Shown: positions 1 through 9,369, numbered from the stretch's first letter. The stretch is 42,536 nt of DNA from an uncultured Spartobacteria bacterium (GCA_903868795.1 CAIPWR010000133.1:1-42536); one strand, 5' to 3'. The notes: generated from the letters alone by a model not told the origin. Numbers and translations: made by a program.

Positions 1-112
1 CCTTTGAGAAGGTTCCTATCCATGAACTACTTACAGAAACCGACTTCAAATCTTATATGCCTCAAGAAAATAACCAGTTGATGCTGTTAGACTTATAACC
101 GGACGCTAGTGA
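1..112 (+). mobile_element. Right end of an insertion sequence (partial)
   Basis: Positions 96-112 read TAACCGGACGCTAGTGA. The reverse complement matches 42396-42412 at 16 of 17 bases, as expected for the two inverted ends of one IS type. The stop codon of the upstream open frame (96-98) lies inside this repeat, which is common at the transposase end of IS elements. The element continues to the left of the window. The exact outer base and any target duplication cannot be determined here. Confidence 0.65.
3..98 (+). CDS. C-terminal end of a putative transposase (partial)
   Basis: An open frame enters from the left edge and ends with TAA at 96-98. It encodes 31 residues ending in NQLMLLDL. Endings of the type NQL-hydrophobic-D/F are frequent in IS4-like DDE transposases, but the piece is too short to assign a family. 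Its position, ending within the IS terminal repeat, is the main reason to call it a transposase. It could be another IS-borne gene. Confidence 0.45.
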   Translation, partial: FEKVPIHELLTETDFKSYMPQENNQLMLLDL

Positions 113-2409
113 TAAAAAACCAGAATTTCCGACAACTCGCAAAGATATTGCCCAGAAAAACAGCCTTTGTTGATTACTTTATATTCGATTCTTTTGGTAA
201 GTTCTCTCTTCAAAATCCGTATTACGGAGCTATAGTGATTACCGACTCTGGGAAACTTTCACTTATAAAGCTTGGAGAGTGTAAAAAAATAGATGCTTTA
301 GTAGAGACTTTCAGAAAAAACAATACGACTTTTGTAGGAAACGAAAAAGATCGTGAAATGTCAGAGGTGTGCAGTTCTTTATACAATGAACTAATCGCAC
401 CTCTAAAAACTTACATTGGTGATTGTAATGATTTAGTAATTTCACCTGAAGGGAAGCTCAATTTTGTTCCTTTTGCAGCGTTTGTAGATCATGAGGGTAA
501 GTTTGTCGTTGAAAAAACCGCCATTAACTATGTTTCTTCTGGAAGAGAATTGCTTAAAGACTTTGTCGTTTCTCCAAACAAAACAGTGACCATTGTCGCT
601 GATCCATTATTTAGCAAGTCTTCAACACCATCATCCCAAGAGCCAATTTTCCCGCAACTGCCAGGAACAGCGAAAGAAGCAGAATTAGTTCAGGGTGCTA
701 TGACTAACGGAAATTTTGCAGTGACACTCTTGGAGCAAACAAACGCATCGAAGAACGCTGTGTTGCAACTGGATTGCCCAAGAATATTGCATATCGCAAC
801 CCATGGATTTAATCTTCTCAATAATGATGCGATTACTGAGGGACATACTACACGTGGCATGAAGATAGTCGCGGGTGCTTCTGGTCATTTCATGACAAAT
901 ATCCCTGAAAAGCCAAATCCTATGTTTAGGACCGGATTAGCCTTTTATGGTGCCAACGATTCGTTTCGTGAGTGGAATAGTGGCTCATCCGGCAATGCGG
1001 ATGGAATTCTCACAGCAGCCGAAGTGCCATTAATAAATCTGAATGGAACTAGCCTTGTGGCCCTCAGTGCATGCCAAACTGGCGAGGGAGAAGCGGTAGG
1101 TGGAGAAGGAGTATTTGGCTTGAGGAGAGGCTTTCTGCAATCAGGTGCAAAAAACCTGCTGATGACATTATGGCCGATTGCTGATCAGGAGACCGTCGGC
1201 ATCATGTATGAATTCTATAAAAAAATTGCATTAAACGACGACGATCCATGTAATTCCTTGTCTGAAGTTCAACGTCAGTGGATGCCGAAACTTAAGTCTG
1301 AAAAAGGAATATGTTATGCCATCAATCGGGCTGCTCCTTTTATCATCTTTACTAAAGGTAAGATAACAACACAGGGATGCTCGGAATCATCAAGCGCCGT
1401 TGCTACATCCAAAGTCAATCCTATGTCTCAAGATGTCTTGGATGATTGTGTGCATAAAACGAAGGTCATCATGGATCAGAAAATCCAACAGAATGCTCCA
1501 TCGATTCAGGAACTCTGCACCGAGAAATTCAAAAAGCTTCTGAAAGCTGGCCTCTATGCGCCTCCGGGCGATCAGTGTGCTTTGGATGCTGATTTCCGGT
1601 ACGACACGCAGGACGATTACCCCAAAGTCAACTCGACCGGGCCTGCTGCTCAAAATGGGGAGAAAGTTTCGGTGCCTGTGGAGCTTCAGTTTGGAACGAA
1701 TGCCCCCTTTACCAAGACCTGGGTTTTTGCACAGGAGAACGGCACATGGCTGCTCGATGATGTCCTGACACAGAAGGGCGGTGAGGCTTCAGCAAAGAGC
1801 ATGGCCGATGATCTCTCCAAGCTGCCAAGCCCCCCAGAATCTGGCACTCAGGCAGTCCAATCATCCACTGCCACATCTCCTGCAGGATTAGGTGGTGGTA
1901 GCCCGGCCATTTTGGAATTCGCTGATGCCCTCGCTAAGGCAGATGCCGGCGATGCCTACGCTCAGGGAGTTGTTTCTATCTACTTCACAATGGGATACAA
2001 GACGCCAAAGGATGTAGCCAAGGGGCTATCCTATGCCATGAAGTCCGCGTCCCAAAAGAATCCTTTGGGCATTTATCAGGTAGGTATTCTAAGGGAGTTG
2101 GGAGCAGGAATGAAAAAAAGTAAGAAGGAGGGACGTGTTCTCATGGCCAAAGCCTTTGACGGACTCAATGCGATGTCCGGTGACCCCTATGCACTCTACG
2201 ATCTCGGAATGATGGCCCTAGAGGGCGTTGGTGTTGATCAGAATCCCAAGGAGGCCGCCCGCCTCTTTAAGGCGTCAGCCGATTTAGGCTACGCCCCAGC
2301 ACAGAGAATATACGCGAAGTTTCTCGAGGCGGGAGTAGGCGCGCCCAAAGATCTCGAAGCAGCAAGGCAGTATCAGAGCCAAAGCAGTGCGCAATGGTCA
2401 GAGCAATAA
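109..2409 (+). pseudogene. CHAT-domain protease with DUF3828-like and Sel1-repeat regions, 5' end cut off by an IS
   Basis: CHAT proteins are caspase-fold cysteine peptidases. The His-Cys pair is visible: His232 in HIATHGF and Cys322 in SACQTGEGE, followed by GVFGLRRGFLQSGA and LWPIAD, all typical of CHAT. The CHAT region covers about residues 1-415. A DUF3828-like region follows (about 445-555, DADFRYDTQDDYP to WLLDDV), then a Gly-rich linker and about four Sel1-like repeats (600-766). The frame begins inside the CHAT fold; full-length relatives carry more sequence, usually TPRs, before this point. The only start (GTG at 109) lies inside the IS terminal repeat and has no ribosome site, so I infer that the IS removed the 5' part. 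The rest is intact, so loss is recent or a shortened product is made. Bases 109-1500 are AT-rich, the remainder GC-richer. Confidence 0.75.
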
Positions 2410-2439
2410 TAACCCCAACATCAACCCAGTAAAAAAACC

Positions 2440-2958
2440 ATGAAACCACAACACATCCTGAAAGTAGTCCTCGGCGTCTCATTGATTTCGGTTAGCTCGG
2501 CTGTAGCAGCCGATGACGTCGACTCGATCCTCAAACAGATCAGCGGAGAATCCAGCGGAGGCGGTAGCAGCAGTGGTCAGAATACTTCCCTTAAGAAAAG
2601 CAGTTCTCCCAATGCCGGGACCTCATCTACCAAGAAGCGCTCCCAAGCTTCAGCACCATCCATCAAGGTATGGAATCCCAAGGATAAGCTTCCCTCTGAC
2701 GTTTCTGGCCAAGGTGTTGCCGGTAACTTTGCATTCTACGGGACGAATGCGGAGGGTAATCCGATTTTGATTCCTGCGGAGGATGCAGCCAACCCCTTCG
2801 CCCGCCAGTACTGGATTGTGAACATGCATGATCGGGTGGGACCCAACGTACTCATCCCTGCCAGCCAACGCAGACTTGTTCAGGTATCTTCTCGCCGTCC
2901 CCTCGTCTTTGTAGGAAGGGGACTCCTTCCCGGCATCTACAATGTCCAGGTTCAGTAA
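2440..2958 (+). CDS. Secreted Ser/Gly-rich protein of unknown function
   Basis: This is a 172-residue protein. It has a clear Sec signal peptide (MKPQHILKVVLGVSLISVSS, cleavage likely after AVA-A near residue 24), a low-complexity Ser/Gly/Lys stretch (about 40-75) and a compact C-terminal part (80-172) without recognised motif. The start ATG follows an A-rich run with no obvious Shine-Dalgarno site. It lies 30 bases after the CHAT gene and 20 bases before the FlgT-like gene on the same strand, so the three could be one transcript. I do not recognise the family. The predicted periplasmic location matches its neighbours. Confidence 0.7.
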   Translation: MKPQHILKVVLGVSLISVSSAVAADDVDSILKQISGESSGGGSSSGQNTSLKKSSSPNAGTSSTKKRSQASAPSIKVWNPKDKLPSDVSGQGVAGNFAFYGTNAEGNPILIPAEDAANPFARQYWIVNMHDRVGPNVLIPASQRRLVQVSSRRPLVFVGRGLLPGIYNVQVQ

Positions 2959-2978
2959 TCGTTGAATCCTGTCTCAGC

Positions 2979-4208
2979 ATGAAACCCCACCACCGCACCA
3001 TCCTCACCCCGCTGGCCCTCCTCGCCATCGCGGCCCTCACCATCACCACCACCCTCGCCACTCCGGTCACCGCCGAGGGGCGCACCGCCGGAGATTCCAC
3101 TGCCGCGCGTGAGCAGGCCCTTACCGATGCTCTGCGTGAGGCCGTGCGTCTCGGAGCCGGGGTGAACATCGCCAGCCAGAGCCAGGCCAGTAACTTCGCA
3201 CTCGATTACGACCGGGTCTTTGCCGCTGCCTTCGGCTATGTGAAGAGCTATAAGGTGATCGATTCAGGTATGGGCAAGGATGGGATCTACCATGTGAAGG
3301 TGGAGGCAGAGGTCTCCCCTGGAGATCCCAACATGAATAACACGATGGCTCTGAAGCAACTTGTGGCGCTGAAGGGTTCTCCACGCATCGCCCTCGACAT
3401 CCAGGAGAACATCACCGGCGTCCCCCCGAACTCCGGCTATGCCCAGGCATGGTTCGAGGAGGCGGCCAAGGATCTCCAGCTCAATATCGTCGATGTGGGT
3501 ATGGCCCGTAACCAGGAGATGAAACTCTCCCGCCGCGACGAGGCCCTCGGGAATACGAACTCCGCGAACTTCCGCAACAAGGACATCACCCAGAAGGCCG
3601 ACTTCATCATCCAGGGCAAGGTGACCGGCCGCTACGAGGGCCAGCAGAGCATGTACGGGGGGAATCCCCAGCACGTCTTCGGAATGAGCGCCGACCTCCG
3701 GGCCGTCCGCCCCGAGACTGGTGAAGTCGTCGCCTCCGCAACCATCCATCCGAATAACAACCTCGACAGCGACCAGGGCTCCCCCGAGATGGCCGCCAAA
3801 GACATCCTCTTCAAGCTCCTCACCGGCCGCGAGTCCAAGGGACAGCCCGGCGCCATCGGCCTCTTCCGCAAGATCTTCGCACGCTGGTCCTCCGAGCTCG
3901 ACCTCGGCCGCATGGTCCGCGTCGAGATCGTGAAGATCGACCAGTCCACCCTCACCGCCATGGAGGAGAAGCTCAAGGCCGACCCGCATATCAGCGGTGT
4001 CTGGCAGAGGGAGTTCGACGCCCAGGCCAGCACCTTCCTCGACCTCGAGACCCGGCTGAACTCCGCCGAACTGACCAAGTCAGTGACGGATGCCTCAGGA
4101 GGCGCCTACGGGATTGACCACGGAACCGAGAACTACCTCCTCTTCGTGAAGGGCGGATCTGGATCAACCGAGAAGAAGAGCATCTTCGGAAAAATGTTCG
4201 GGAATTGA
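2979..4208 (+). CDS. Secreted FlgT/LPP20/CsgG-like protein
   Basis: This is a 409-residue exported protein with a signal peptide (residues 1 to about 33, cleavage near VTA-EG). Residues 35-110 resemble the N-terminal domain of FlgT/LPP20 proteins: AREQALTDALREAVRLGAG, then a stretch ending in YHVKVEAEV. Residues 125-260 resemble the FlgT-middle/CsgG-like fold: an IALDI strand, then QKADFIIQGKV and an alternating region. No flagellar gene is in the window, so a flagellar role is unlikely. CsgG- and LPP20-like proteins are often found near exported caspase-family genes, and I infer a shared envelope process. There is no lipobox Cys, so it is probably periplasmic and not lipid-anchored. It is strongly GC-rich and spuriously open in other frames. 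Domain assignment is moderate. Confidence 0.7.
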   Translation: MKPHHRTILTPLALLAIAALTITTTLATPVTAEGRTAGDSTAAREQALTDALREAVRLGAGVNIASQSQASNFALDYDRVFAAAFGYVKSYKVIDSGMGKDGIYHVKVEAEVSPGDPNMNNTMALKQLVALKGSPRIALDIQENITGVPPNSGYAQAWFEEAAKDLQLNIVDVGMARNQEMKLSRRDEALGNTNSANFRNKDITQKADFIIQGKVTGRYEGQQSMYGGNPQHVFGMSADLRAVRPETGEVVASATIHPNNNLDSDQGSPEMAAKDILFKLLTGRESKGQPGAIGLFRKIFARWSSELDLGRMVRVEIVKIDQSTLTAMEEKLKADPHISGVWQREFDAQASTFLDLETRLNSAELTKSVTDASGGAYGIDHGTENYLLFVKGGSGSTEKKSIFGKMFGN

Positions 4209-4268
4209 GGCTTCGCGATTAGCCACATAAAGCACAAGCACAACCTCCCTATTCGCTAAAAAACTTTT

Positions 4269-4457
4269 ATGAAATATATAATCACATCAAAAATCTCGGG
4301 GAATAAATATCTGATAGACACTGAGCAAAGCGAAATTCATTCATCTCTCGCCAGATTTATCGAACAATCTACAGATTGCATTTTTACAAAGAGGGAATTA
4401 AAGGAGGACATAGACGCAGGAGAAATTTTCAGAATCTCAACAGAAAAAATGAAATGA
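4269..4457 (+). CDS. Small protein upstream of the HEPN-type gene
   Basis: This encodes 62 residues and no signal peptide. It reads as a compact alpha/beta protein beginning MKYIITSKISGNKYLIDT. The stop TGA (4455-4457) overlaps the next start in an ATGA, giving strong translational coupling to the HEPN-type gene. The size and coupling are those of an antitoxin or regulator placed before its toxin, but no DNA-binding motif is visible. The sequence is AT-rich compared with the gene before it. Function unknown; partner role is inferred. Confidence 0.55.
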   Translation: MKYIITSKISGNKYLIDTEQSEIHSSLARFIEQSTDCIFTKRELKEDIDAGEIFRISTEKMK

Positions 4458-4924
4458 CAAGAAAATCTACCCCCTCAAATGCGAAAAAAGGAAATGTGGT
4501 TAAACATGACCACTATAAAGAGGCCTTTGCTCGAATTAATGATGCAATCGAGCTCGGATTCTTTATTGAAGCAATAGCAATTGAGGAGGGCATAATTTCA
4601 GATCGCTTAACATCACACCTTTCGTATTTCGGGAAATTACCCAAATCCAAGTTCCCAACTCTAAAAAAGCTCACTGAAGCTTGGGAAAAAATTGCTGGAA
4701 CAGATATTGAGAAAAAACTAATAGCAAAAATCGATAAATGGAGAGATGCCAGAAACCATGCAGTGCATGGGATTGTCAAATGTTCCGATGAAACAAAAAA
4801 CGATAGTGTTAATGCATTTTTAAAGGAGGCAAAAGATTCGGCCGCTAAAGGTCTAGAAATAGTGAATGAATTAAAAAAATGGCATGGCGCAGAAGTTCGA
4901 AAATCAAAAAAATGCTCAAAATAA
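4454..4924 (+). CDS. HEPN-like protein (candidate RNase)
   Basis: This is a 156-residue, nearly all-helical cytoplasmic protein. Residues near 100 read WRDARNHAVHG, containing R-N-x-x-x-H, the R-X4-6-H signature of HEPN-domain RNases. Just before it lies the helix-rich FIEAIAIEEGIISDRL, which I associate with a widespread uncharacterised family with this motif. I chose ATG 4454, which overlaps the upstream stop as ATGA, over a longer frame from 4376 whose extra residues are an out-of-frame reading of the upstream gene. The 3' end overlaps the start of the exported caspase gene by 13 bases, so the small protein, the HEPN protein and the caspase protein are probably translated from one message. 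RNase activity is inferred from the motif only. Confidence 0.65.
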   Translation: MTRKSTPSNAKKGNVVKHDHYKEAFARINDAIELGFFIEAIAIEEGIISDRLTSHLSYFGKLPKSKFPTLKKLTEAWEKIAGTDIEKKLIAKIDKWRDARNHAVHGIVKCSDETKNDSVNAFLKEAKDSAAKGLEIVNELKKWHGAEVRKSKKCSK

Positions 4925-7900
4925 TCACTTTTGCATTTTTAATCGGGGGAGGAATCTGTTCAGCGAACAGCCAAGTTCCTACCCAATGGCAATGCCAACA
5001 GGCCGATGCCCAGCTCAATCAGGTCTACCAGCAGCTCAGGGGAACTCTGAACGATGCCCAGAAGCAGCAGTTAAAGCTGGAGCAGAGGGCATGGATAAAA
5101 GAAAGGGATAATCATATAAGAAATAATCCAAACGATGCGGAGGGAGCATTTCATTACGCCACGGAAAAAAGGATTAATTATCTTAAAAATAAGATAGAAG
5201 GAATCCAAGGTGATAGGGCTGAAAGCGCAAATGATTTGAAGGTCTCAGTTGTTCCTCAAAACTTTCCTACAGATCAAGGGTGTGTGAGCGAAAATGAAGA
5301 CCTGTTAATTGTAGGATGTGATACACAGAATTGGACTTCTTATGCATTAATATTTGATAAAAAAAGCAACTTGTTACTTAAAAAAGCCCAACTTGGTCAA
5401 TTTGAGCTGAGAGAGTTGTATCTACCAAATAATGCAAAATGGTTCGTATGCAGAACTTGGGATAAAAATGACGGAGACGCTATCAGAATATTTTCAATCA
5501 GATCAACCAAGGTTGTAGATTCGCAAAACGATGACATTGGAGATATATACAACCAAAAGCTAGATAGCGAAAATTCAGGACACATATATATTTCAGATAG
5601 CGGAGATTTAATCACCTATGGGAAATATGCTGGAATAGGACAAAAATCTCCGCTTTGGTACTCCCGAACCATTGGGGCGGATGGTCAGATTGGCGCAGAA
5701 GAGCCTCTCAATTTGAGATACAAACCAACAACGAAACCTCTTTTTTCTGAGTTATTTCAGAGACAAGATATTAGGGAACTGCTTCAGCAAAAATTACAAT
5801 ATTCAGAAGAATCAACAGATAAACTTAATCAACTAAAAATGGAGGATAATTCAGTAATTAATATTTCGACGAATGGGGTTTGTAATAAATTGGATTTAAT
5901 TTCAGCTAAAATTACTTGCTCTAAAAAAACAGCTAATGATCATTTAACTTGGATATATGATAATGATACCATGCAAATTAGTAGCAACATTCGTGCAGAT
6001 AGTGGTGTTGTTAAATATACAGCTAAACGAGGAGGGATCGTTATGCAAGAGGTTTCCATTGATGAGGATTATATAGTAAAAGATATCAATATTAATCAAC
6101 TTAATCTAAAAGGTATAAAGATAAATAATGATTCAAATCAACAGACAAATAAATGTTTTGGGGAATATGAAAGCGTCTTATGTATTTCAAATACCCAAAG
6201 CGGAGTAGTCTTTCCAATTTCATGTATCCGGGATTCTTATTCTAAGTGGTCGGACTTAAAATATTATCCAGATAAAGGACTCGTATCTACGTGCTGTCAC
6301 ACTATTCGGTACAATTGTGCTTCAGATGTTATTCCCAGTCTGCAACTCAGGAAAGTTAAAGATGGTTCTTTGGTTTTTAAAACAGATGATTGGGATTCCA
6401 TCTGCTTTTCGGGTGATAAAATGTACTGCTCTTGGGGAGATAGATTTGGTCAGCGATCCGGGCTCTCAATATTTAATACTACATCCTATAAATCAGAGAA
6501 ATTCTTCCCAGATGTCATAGGCATGGACCCTATAGTATCCGATGGGAATAGGATTGCTGGTATATGGAAGGAGGAGCCTACGGTGATTCGTTTATATGAT
6601 CTTAAATCGGGCAATCCGCTCTGCTCAGTTACTCCAGTAAGTAAGACCGCCCTTCTGGTATATACTCCTGATAATTATTACATGTCTGGTTTTGGCAAAT
6701 CTGGGACAGTCGCCTTCAGATTCAAAAATCGCGCATACCCATTCGAGCAGTTCGATCTCCGCCTGAACCGTCCCGATATCGTTCTGGAGCGATTGGGGGC
6801 CCCGAAGGAGGCTATTGAGACGGCAAAATCCCTCCGTGAGAAACGCCTGAAGCGGATGGGAGTCACCGAGGAAATGCTCAAGCCGGATTTCCATCTCCCT
6901 GAGCTTCAGATTGTGGGTGAGGTCCCTGCCACGACTCCCAAGGATCAGCTCGATCTCCAGATCAAGGCCAGCGATGACAAATACCCCCTCGATCGCCTCC
7001 GGGTCTACGTGAACAACGTCCCGGTCAATGGCCGCGACGGGGAACTCCTCCGAGACCAAAAAACTCAATCTCTCGAGAAGCCCATCCCGATCAAGCTGGC
7101 TGCCGGTCGTAACAAGATCCAGGTCTCTGTCCTCAACAGCGCTGGTGCGGAATCTCTCTATGCCAATGCCGAGGTGAACTGCACGGTTGAGCGCCCCAAG
7201 CCGAAGCTCTACGCCGTGGCTCTAGGAGTCTCCCAGTACGCCCGCCCCGAGTGGTGCCTCAAATACGCCGCCAAGGATGCCACCGACCTTATTGGCAAGC
7301 TCAAGGCCAAGTCCGGATCCTCCTACAGCGAGGTAAAGCCCCTTCTCCTCACCGACAAGGAGGTAACCAAGGAAAGCGCCGCCAAGATCAAGGAGTTCCT
7401 CTCCGGGGCCACCATCGACGATACGGTCCTCATCTTCATGGCCGGTCACGGCCTCCTGGATGACAAATACGATTACTACTTCGGTACTTCAGATATTGAC
7501 CCGGCTAAGCCCTCGGAGCGCGGCATGCCCTATGAGGCGATCGACAACATCCTCGCCGAAGTTCCATCTCTGAAAAAAGCCCTCCTCATGGACACCTGCC
7601 ATGCCGGAGAACTGGATGACGACGAGAAGAAGGAACTGGCAGCCACCGATGGATCGGCAATCCCTTCCACTTCCCCTGATACTTCTACGAACAGTTCCCC
7701 CAATCCATCGCCCCTCGCAGGCAAAGTCGCCATGCGCGCCATCGGCACCCGAGGGATGAGCGTCAAAGCCATCGAAGGGGCGAAGGGAAAGAGCGACTGG
7801 TACGAGAAGCTCCAGGACATGTTTGTCGATCTTCGCCGGGGTAGCGGGGCCACAGTGATCTCCTCATCCCAAGGGGCCGAATACGCCTTCGAGAGCAGCG

Positions 7901-8103
7901 AGCAGTCCAACGGCCTCTTCACTTACTCGCTCATGGAGGCCCTCGACGGGAAAGCCACGCCGAATAAGGAACACCAGATCACCATCAGCAGTGTCGGCGA
8001 CTACGTCAAAAAACGCGTCCAAGATCTCACCAAGGGCAAACAAAACCCCAACCTCCGTGGAGTTAATCTTGAAGAGGACTTCACGCTCAGCGCAGCAAAA
8101 TGA
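4912..8103 (+). CDS. Exported LprI / beta-propeller / caspase-domain protein (type 1)
   Basis: This is a 1063-residue protein. It has a signal peptide (MLKIITFAFLIGGGICSANS), an LprI-like (DUF1311) region at about 25-95 (LNQVYQQLRGTL, then RAWIKERD), and a long beta-rich, propeller-like region with WD/PQQ-type spacing (100-610). A helical linker (620-670), an Ig-like domain (675-760) and a caspase (peptidase C14) domain (765-1063) follow. The catalytic His846 is in FMAGHGLLD and Cys896 in LLMDTCHAGE. A Ser/Pro-rich low-complexity insert (about 910-935) separates the two caspase subunit regions, as in metacaspases. Start 4912 keeps the signal peptide; the earlier GTG-like start at 4879 would bury it. 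Bases to about 6720 are AT-rich (16 of 60 G+C at 6121-6180), then GC-rich (34 of 60 at 7381-7440). The last 73 codons recur at 9450-9671 and the last 31 at 14020-14115. Substrate unknown. Confidence 0.85.
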   Translation: MLKIITFAFLIGGGICSANSQVPTQWQCQQADAQLNQVYQQLRGTLNDAQKQQLKLEQRAWIKERDNHIRNNPNDAEGAFHYATEKRINYLKNKIEGIQGDRAESANDLKVSVVPQNFPTDQGCVSENEDLLIVGCDTQNWTSYALIFDKKSNLLLKKAQLGQFELRELYLPNNAKWFVCRTWDKNDGDAIRIFSIRSTKVVDSQNDDIGDIYNQKLDSENSGHIYISDSGDLITYGKYAGIGQKSPLWYSRTIGADGQIGAEEPLNLRYKPTTKPLFSELFQRQDIRELLQQKLQYSEESTDKLNQLKMEDNSVINISTNGVCNKLDLISAKITCSKKTANDHLTWIYDNDTMQISSNIRADSGVVKYTAKRGGIVMQEVSIDEDYIVKDININQLNLKGIKINNDSNQQTNKCFGEYESVLCISNTQSGVVFPISCIRDSYSKWSDLKYYPDKGLVSTCCHTIRYNCASDVIPSLQLRKVKDGSLVFKTDDWDSICFSGDKMYCSWGDRFGQRSGLSIFNTTSYKSEKFFPDVIGMDPIVSDGNRIAGIWKEEPTVIRLYDLKSGNPLCSVTPVSKTALLVYTPDNYYMSGFGKSGTVAFRFKNRAYPFEQFDLRLNRPDIVLERLGAPKEAIETAKSLREKRLKRMGVTEEMLKPDFHLPELQIVGEVPATTPKDQLDLQIKASDDKYPLDRLRVYVNNVPVNGRDGELLRDQKTQSLEKPIPIKLAAGRNKIQVSVLNSAGAESLYANAEVNCTVERPKPKLYAVALGVSQYARPEWCLKYAAKDATDLIGKLKAKSGSSYSEVKPLLLTDKEVTKESAAKIKEFLSGATIDDTVLIFMAGHGLLDDKYDYYFGTSDIDPAKPSERGMPYEAIDNILAEVPSLKKALLMDTCHAGELDDDEKKELAATDGSAIPSTSPDTSTNSSPNPSPLAGKVAMRAIGTRGMSVKAIEGAKGKSDWYEKLQDMFVDLRRGSGATVISSSQGAEYAFESSEQSNGLFTYSLMEALDGKATPNKEHQITISSVGDYVKKRVQDLTKGKQNPNLRGVNLEEDFTLSAAK

Positions 8104-8108
8104 CTTTT

Positions 8109-9242
8109 TTAACTGACAGCCTGTCGCAGCTCGGAGATCGGAAGGAACTCGATCTTCAGACCTCCCATCTGGCGCTCGTAGGCCGTCATGACATGGGGGC
8201 AGAGCACGAGATTTCGCCCGTCGGGATAGGCCTCGCGGAAGATGCGCAGGGCATTCGTATCAAAGGCCTCGGCATTCCACTTGCACTCGATAGCATCGAC
8301 TCGGCCACCAGCTCTGGGAACCACAAAGTCCACCTCCCTGCCCGAGGCATCGCGCCAGAAGTGAACCTTCTGCACAGGAGTCGCCATCAGAGTGTCGAGT
8401 ACGAGGTGTTCCCAGAGGAGTCCGCAGTCTTCGGGGCGGAGCTTGTCCCAGCCACGGGCATGACAGACAAATCCGGTGTCGAATCCATAGAGCTTTGGCC
8501 GAGAGATAAGTTCCCTGCGACCGCCACCGGAGAAGGGTCGCAGGAGATGGGCGACGTGGGTTGCCTGCAGGACCTCCATCCAGTTCATGACCGTCGGACG
8601 ACTTACCCCGGCGTGTTTCGCGAGCGAAGTGACCTCCAGAAGCCCTCCACTCTGACGAAGGACCAATTCCACCAGCAGGAGAAATGCACTGCGCTTCTCC
8701 ACTCGGAACATTTCCTGAACGTCCCGAGCGAAATAGGAGTCGAGCCACTCGGCGTAGAATTCCCAGTTTGGCTCTTTCGCAAGAAGGGCAGGAGGGAGGC
8801 CACCGCGCAGGAGTCGGTCGTTCAGATCCGTCACGCCAAAGGCAGGCAATTCCTCTGCCAGCACAGGGGCCAGTACCACAGAGCGCTTTCTGCCGGTCAG
8901 CGTGTCCCGGAACTTTCGAGTGGCTGCAAGTGTGGAGGAACCCGTTGCCAGCACACGGAGGTGGGGAAAGACATCTGTGGCGATCTTCAGCACGCGGCTT
9001 GGGTCGGAAAGCTGATGAACCTCATCGAGGATGACCAAGGGCTTCTTCAGCGATCGGAAGAAGGCCTCCGGATCTGCCAACCTCGCCACATCATGGGGAA
9101 GATCGCAGTTCAGGAACTCCGCATCGCCAAGTTCCCTGGACAAGACCGTCTTTCCGGCGCGGCGCACGCCGGCCAGCCAGACCAGAGGCACCTGAGACCA
9201 GGCTCGATCCAAGCGACTCTTCCAGAAGGGGCGATCGATCAT
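8109..9242 (-). CDS. AAA_14 / DUF4143-family ATPase
   Basis: This is a 377-residue P-loop ATPase. Walker A is GVRRAGKT near residue 22 and Walker B is LVILDEVHQL near 80. The following ATGSSTLAATR has the sensor position typical of AAA_14. A winged-helix-like part (about 215-260) precedes the DUF4143 region. That region contains REVDFV and AIECKW, the acidic and E-x-K residues of its PD-(D/E)xK-like fold. Members are common, often solitary and of poorly known role. I chose ATG 9242 (MIDRPFWK), the usual family start; longer readings run through the upstream inverted repeat. The gene is antisense to its neighbours and lies between an intact caspase tail and a duplicate of that tail, so it looks like an inserted cassette. 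The opposite strand is open for 523 codons but encodes nothing recognisable. Confidence 0.85.
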   Translation of the reverse strand: MIDRPFWKSRLDRAWSQVPLVWLAGVRRAGKTVLSRELGDAEFLNCDLPHDVARLADPEAFFRSLKKPLVILDEVHQLSDPSRVLKIATDVFPHLRVLATGSSTLAATRKFRDTLTGRKRSVVLAPVLAEELPAFGVTDLNDRLLRGGLPPALLAKEPNWEFYAEWLDSYFARDVQEMFRVEKRSAFLLLVELVLRQSGGLLEVTSLAKHAGVSRPTVMNWMEVLQATHVAHLLRPFSGGGRRELISRPKLYGFDTGFVCHARGWDKLRPEDCGLLWEHLVLDTLMATPVQKVHFWRDASGREVDFVVPRAGGRVDAIECKWNAEAFDTNALRIFREAYPDGRNLVLCPHVMTAYERQMGGLKIEFLPISELRQAVS

Positions 9243-9253
9243 AGGGAGGTACA

Positions 9254-9281
9254 CTTTACATTGAAACGCATGAATGTAAAG
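9254..9281. promoter_or_regulatory. Perfect inverted repeat before the AAA_14 gene, probable operator
   Basis: CTTTACATT (9254-9262) is repeated as AATGTAAAG (9273-9281), with 10 bases between. On the minus strand a TATAAT (9296-9291) lies just upstream, so the repeat would fall at the transcription start of the ATPase gene, 12 bases before its ATG. A good -35 box is not visible. The layout suggests repression, perhaps autoregulation, but the binding protein is unknown. Confidence 0.5.
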
Positions 9282-9369
9282 CGTGGTTTCATTATAATGA
9301 GGGGGCAATCCCGTTCCCGAGAGTATCGCACAGAGCCCTTCGTGACCATTTCGAATTTGGGAGCGCCGA

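Noticed and set aside
3264-3989. 241-codon minus-strand frame
   Set aside because: Antisense shadow of the GC-rich FlgT-like gene, with low-complexity Gly/Asp/Val content and no motif.
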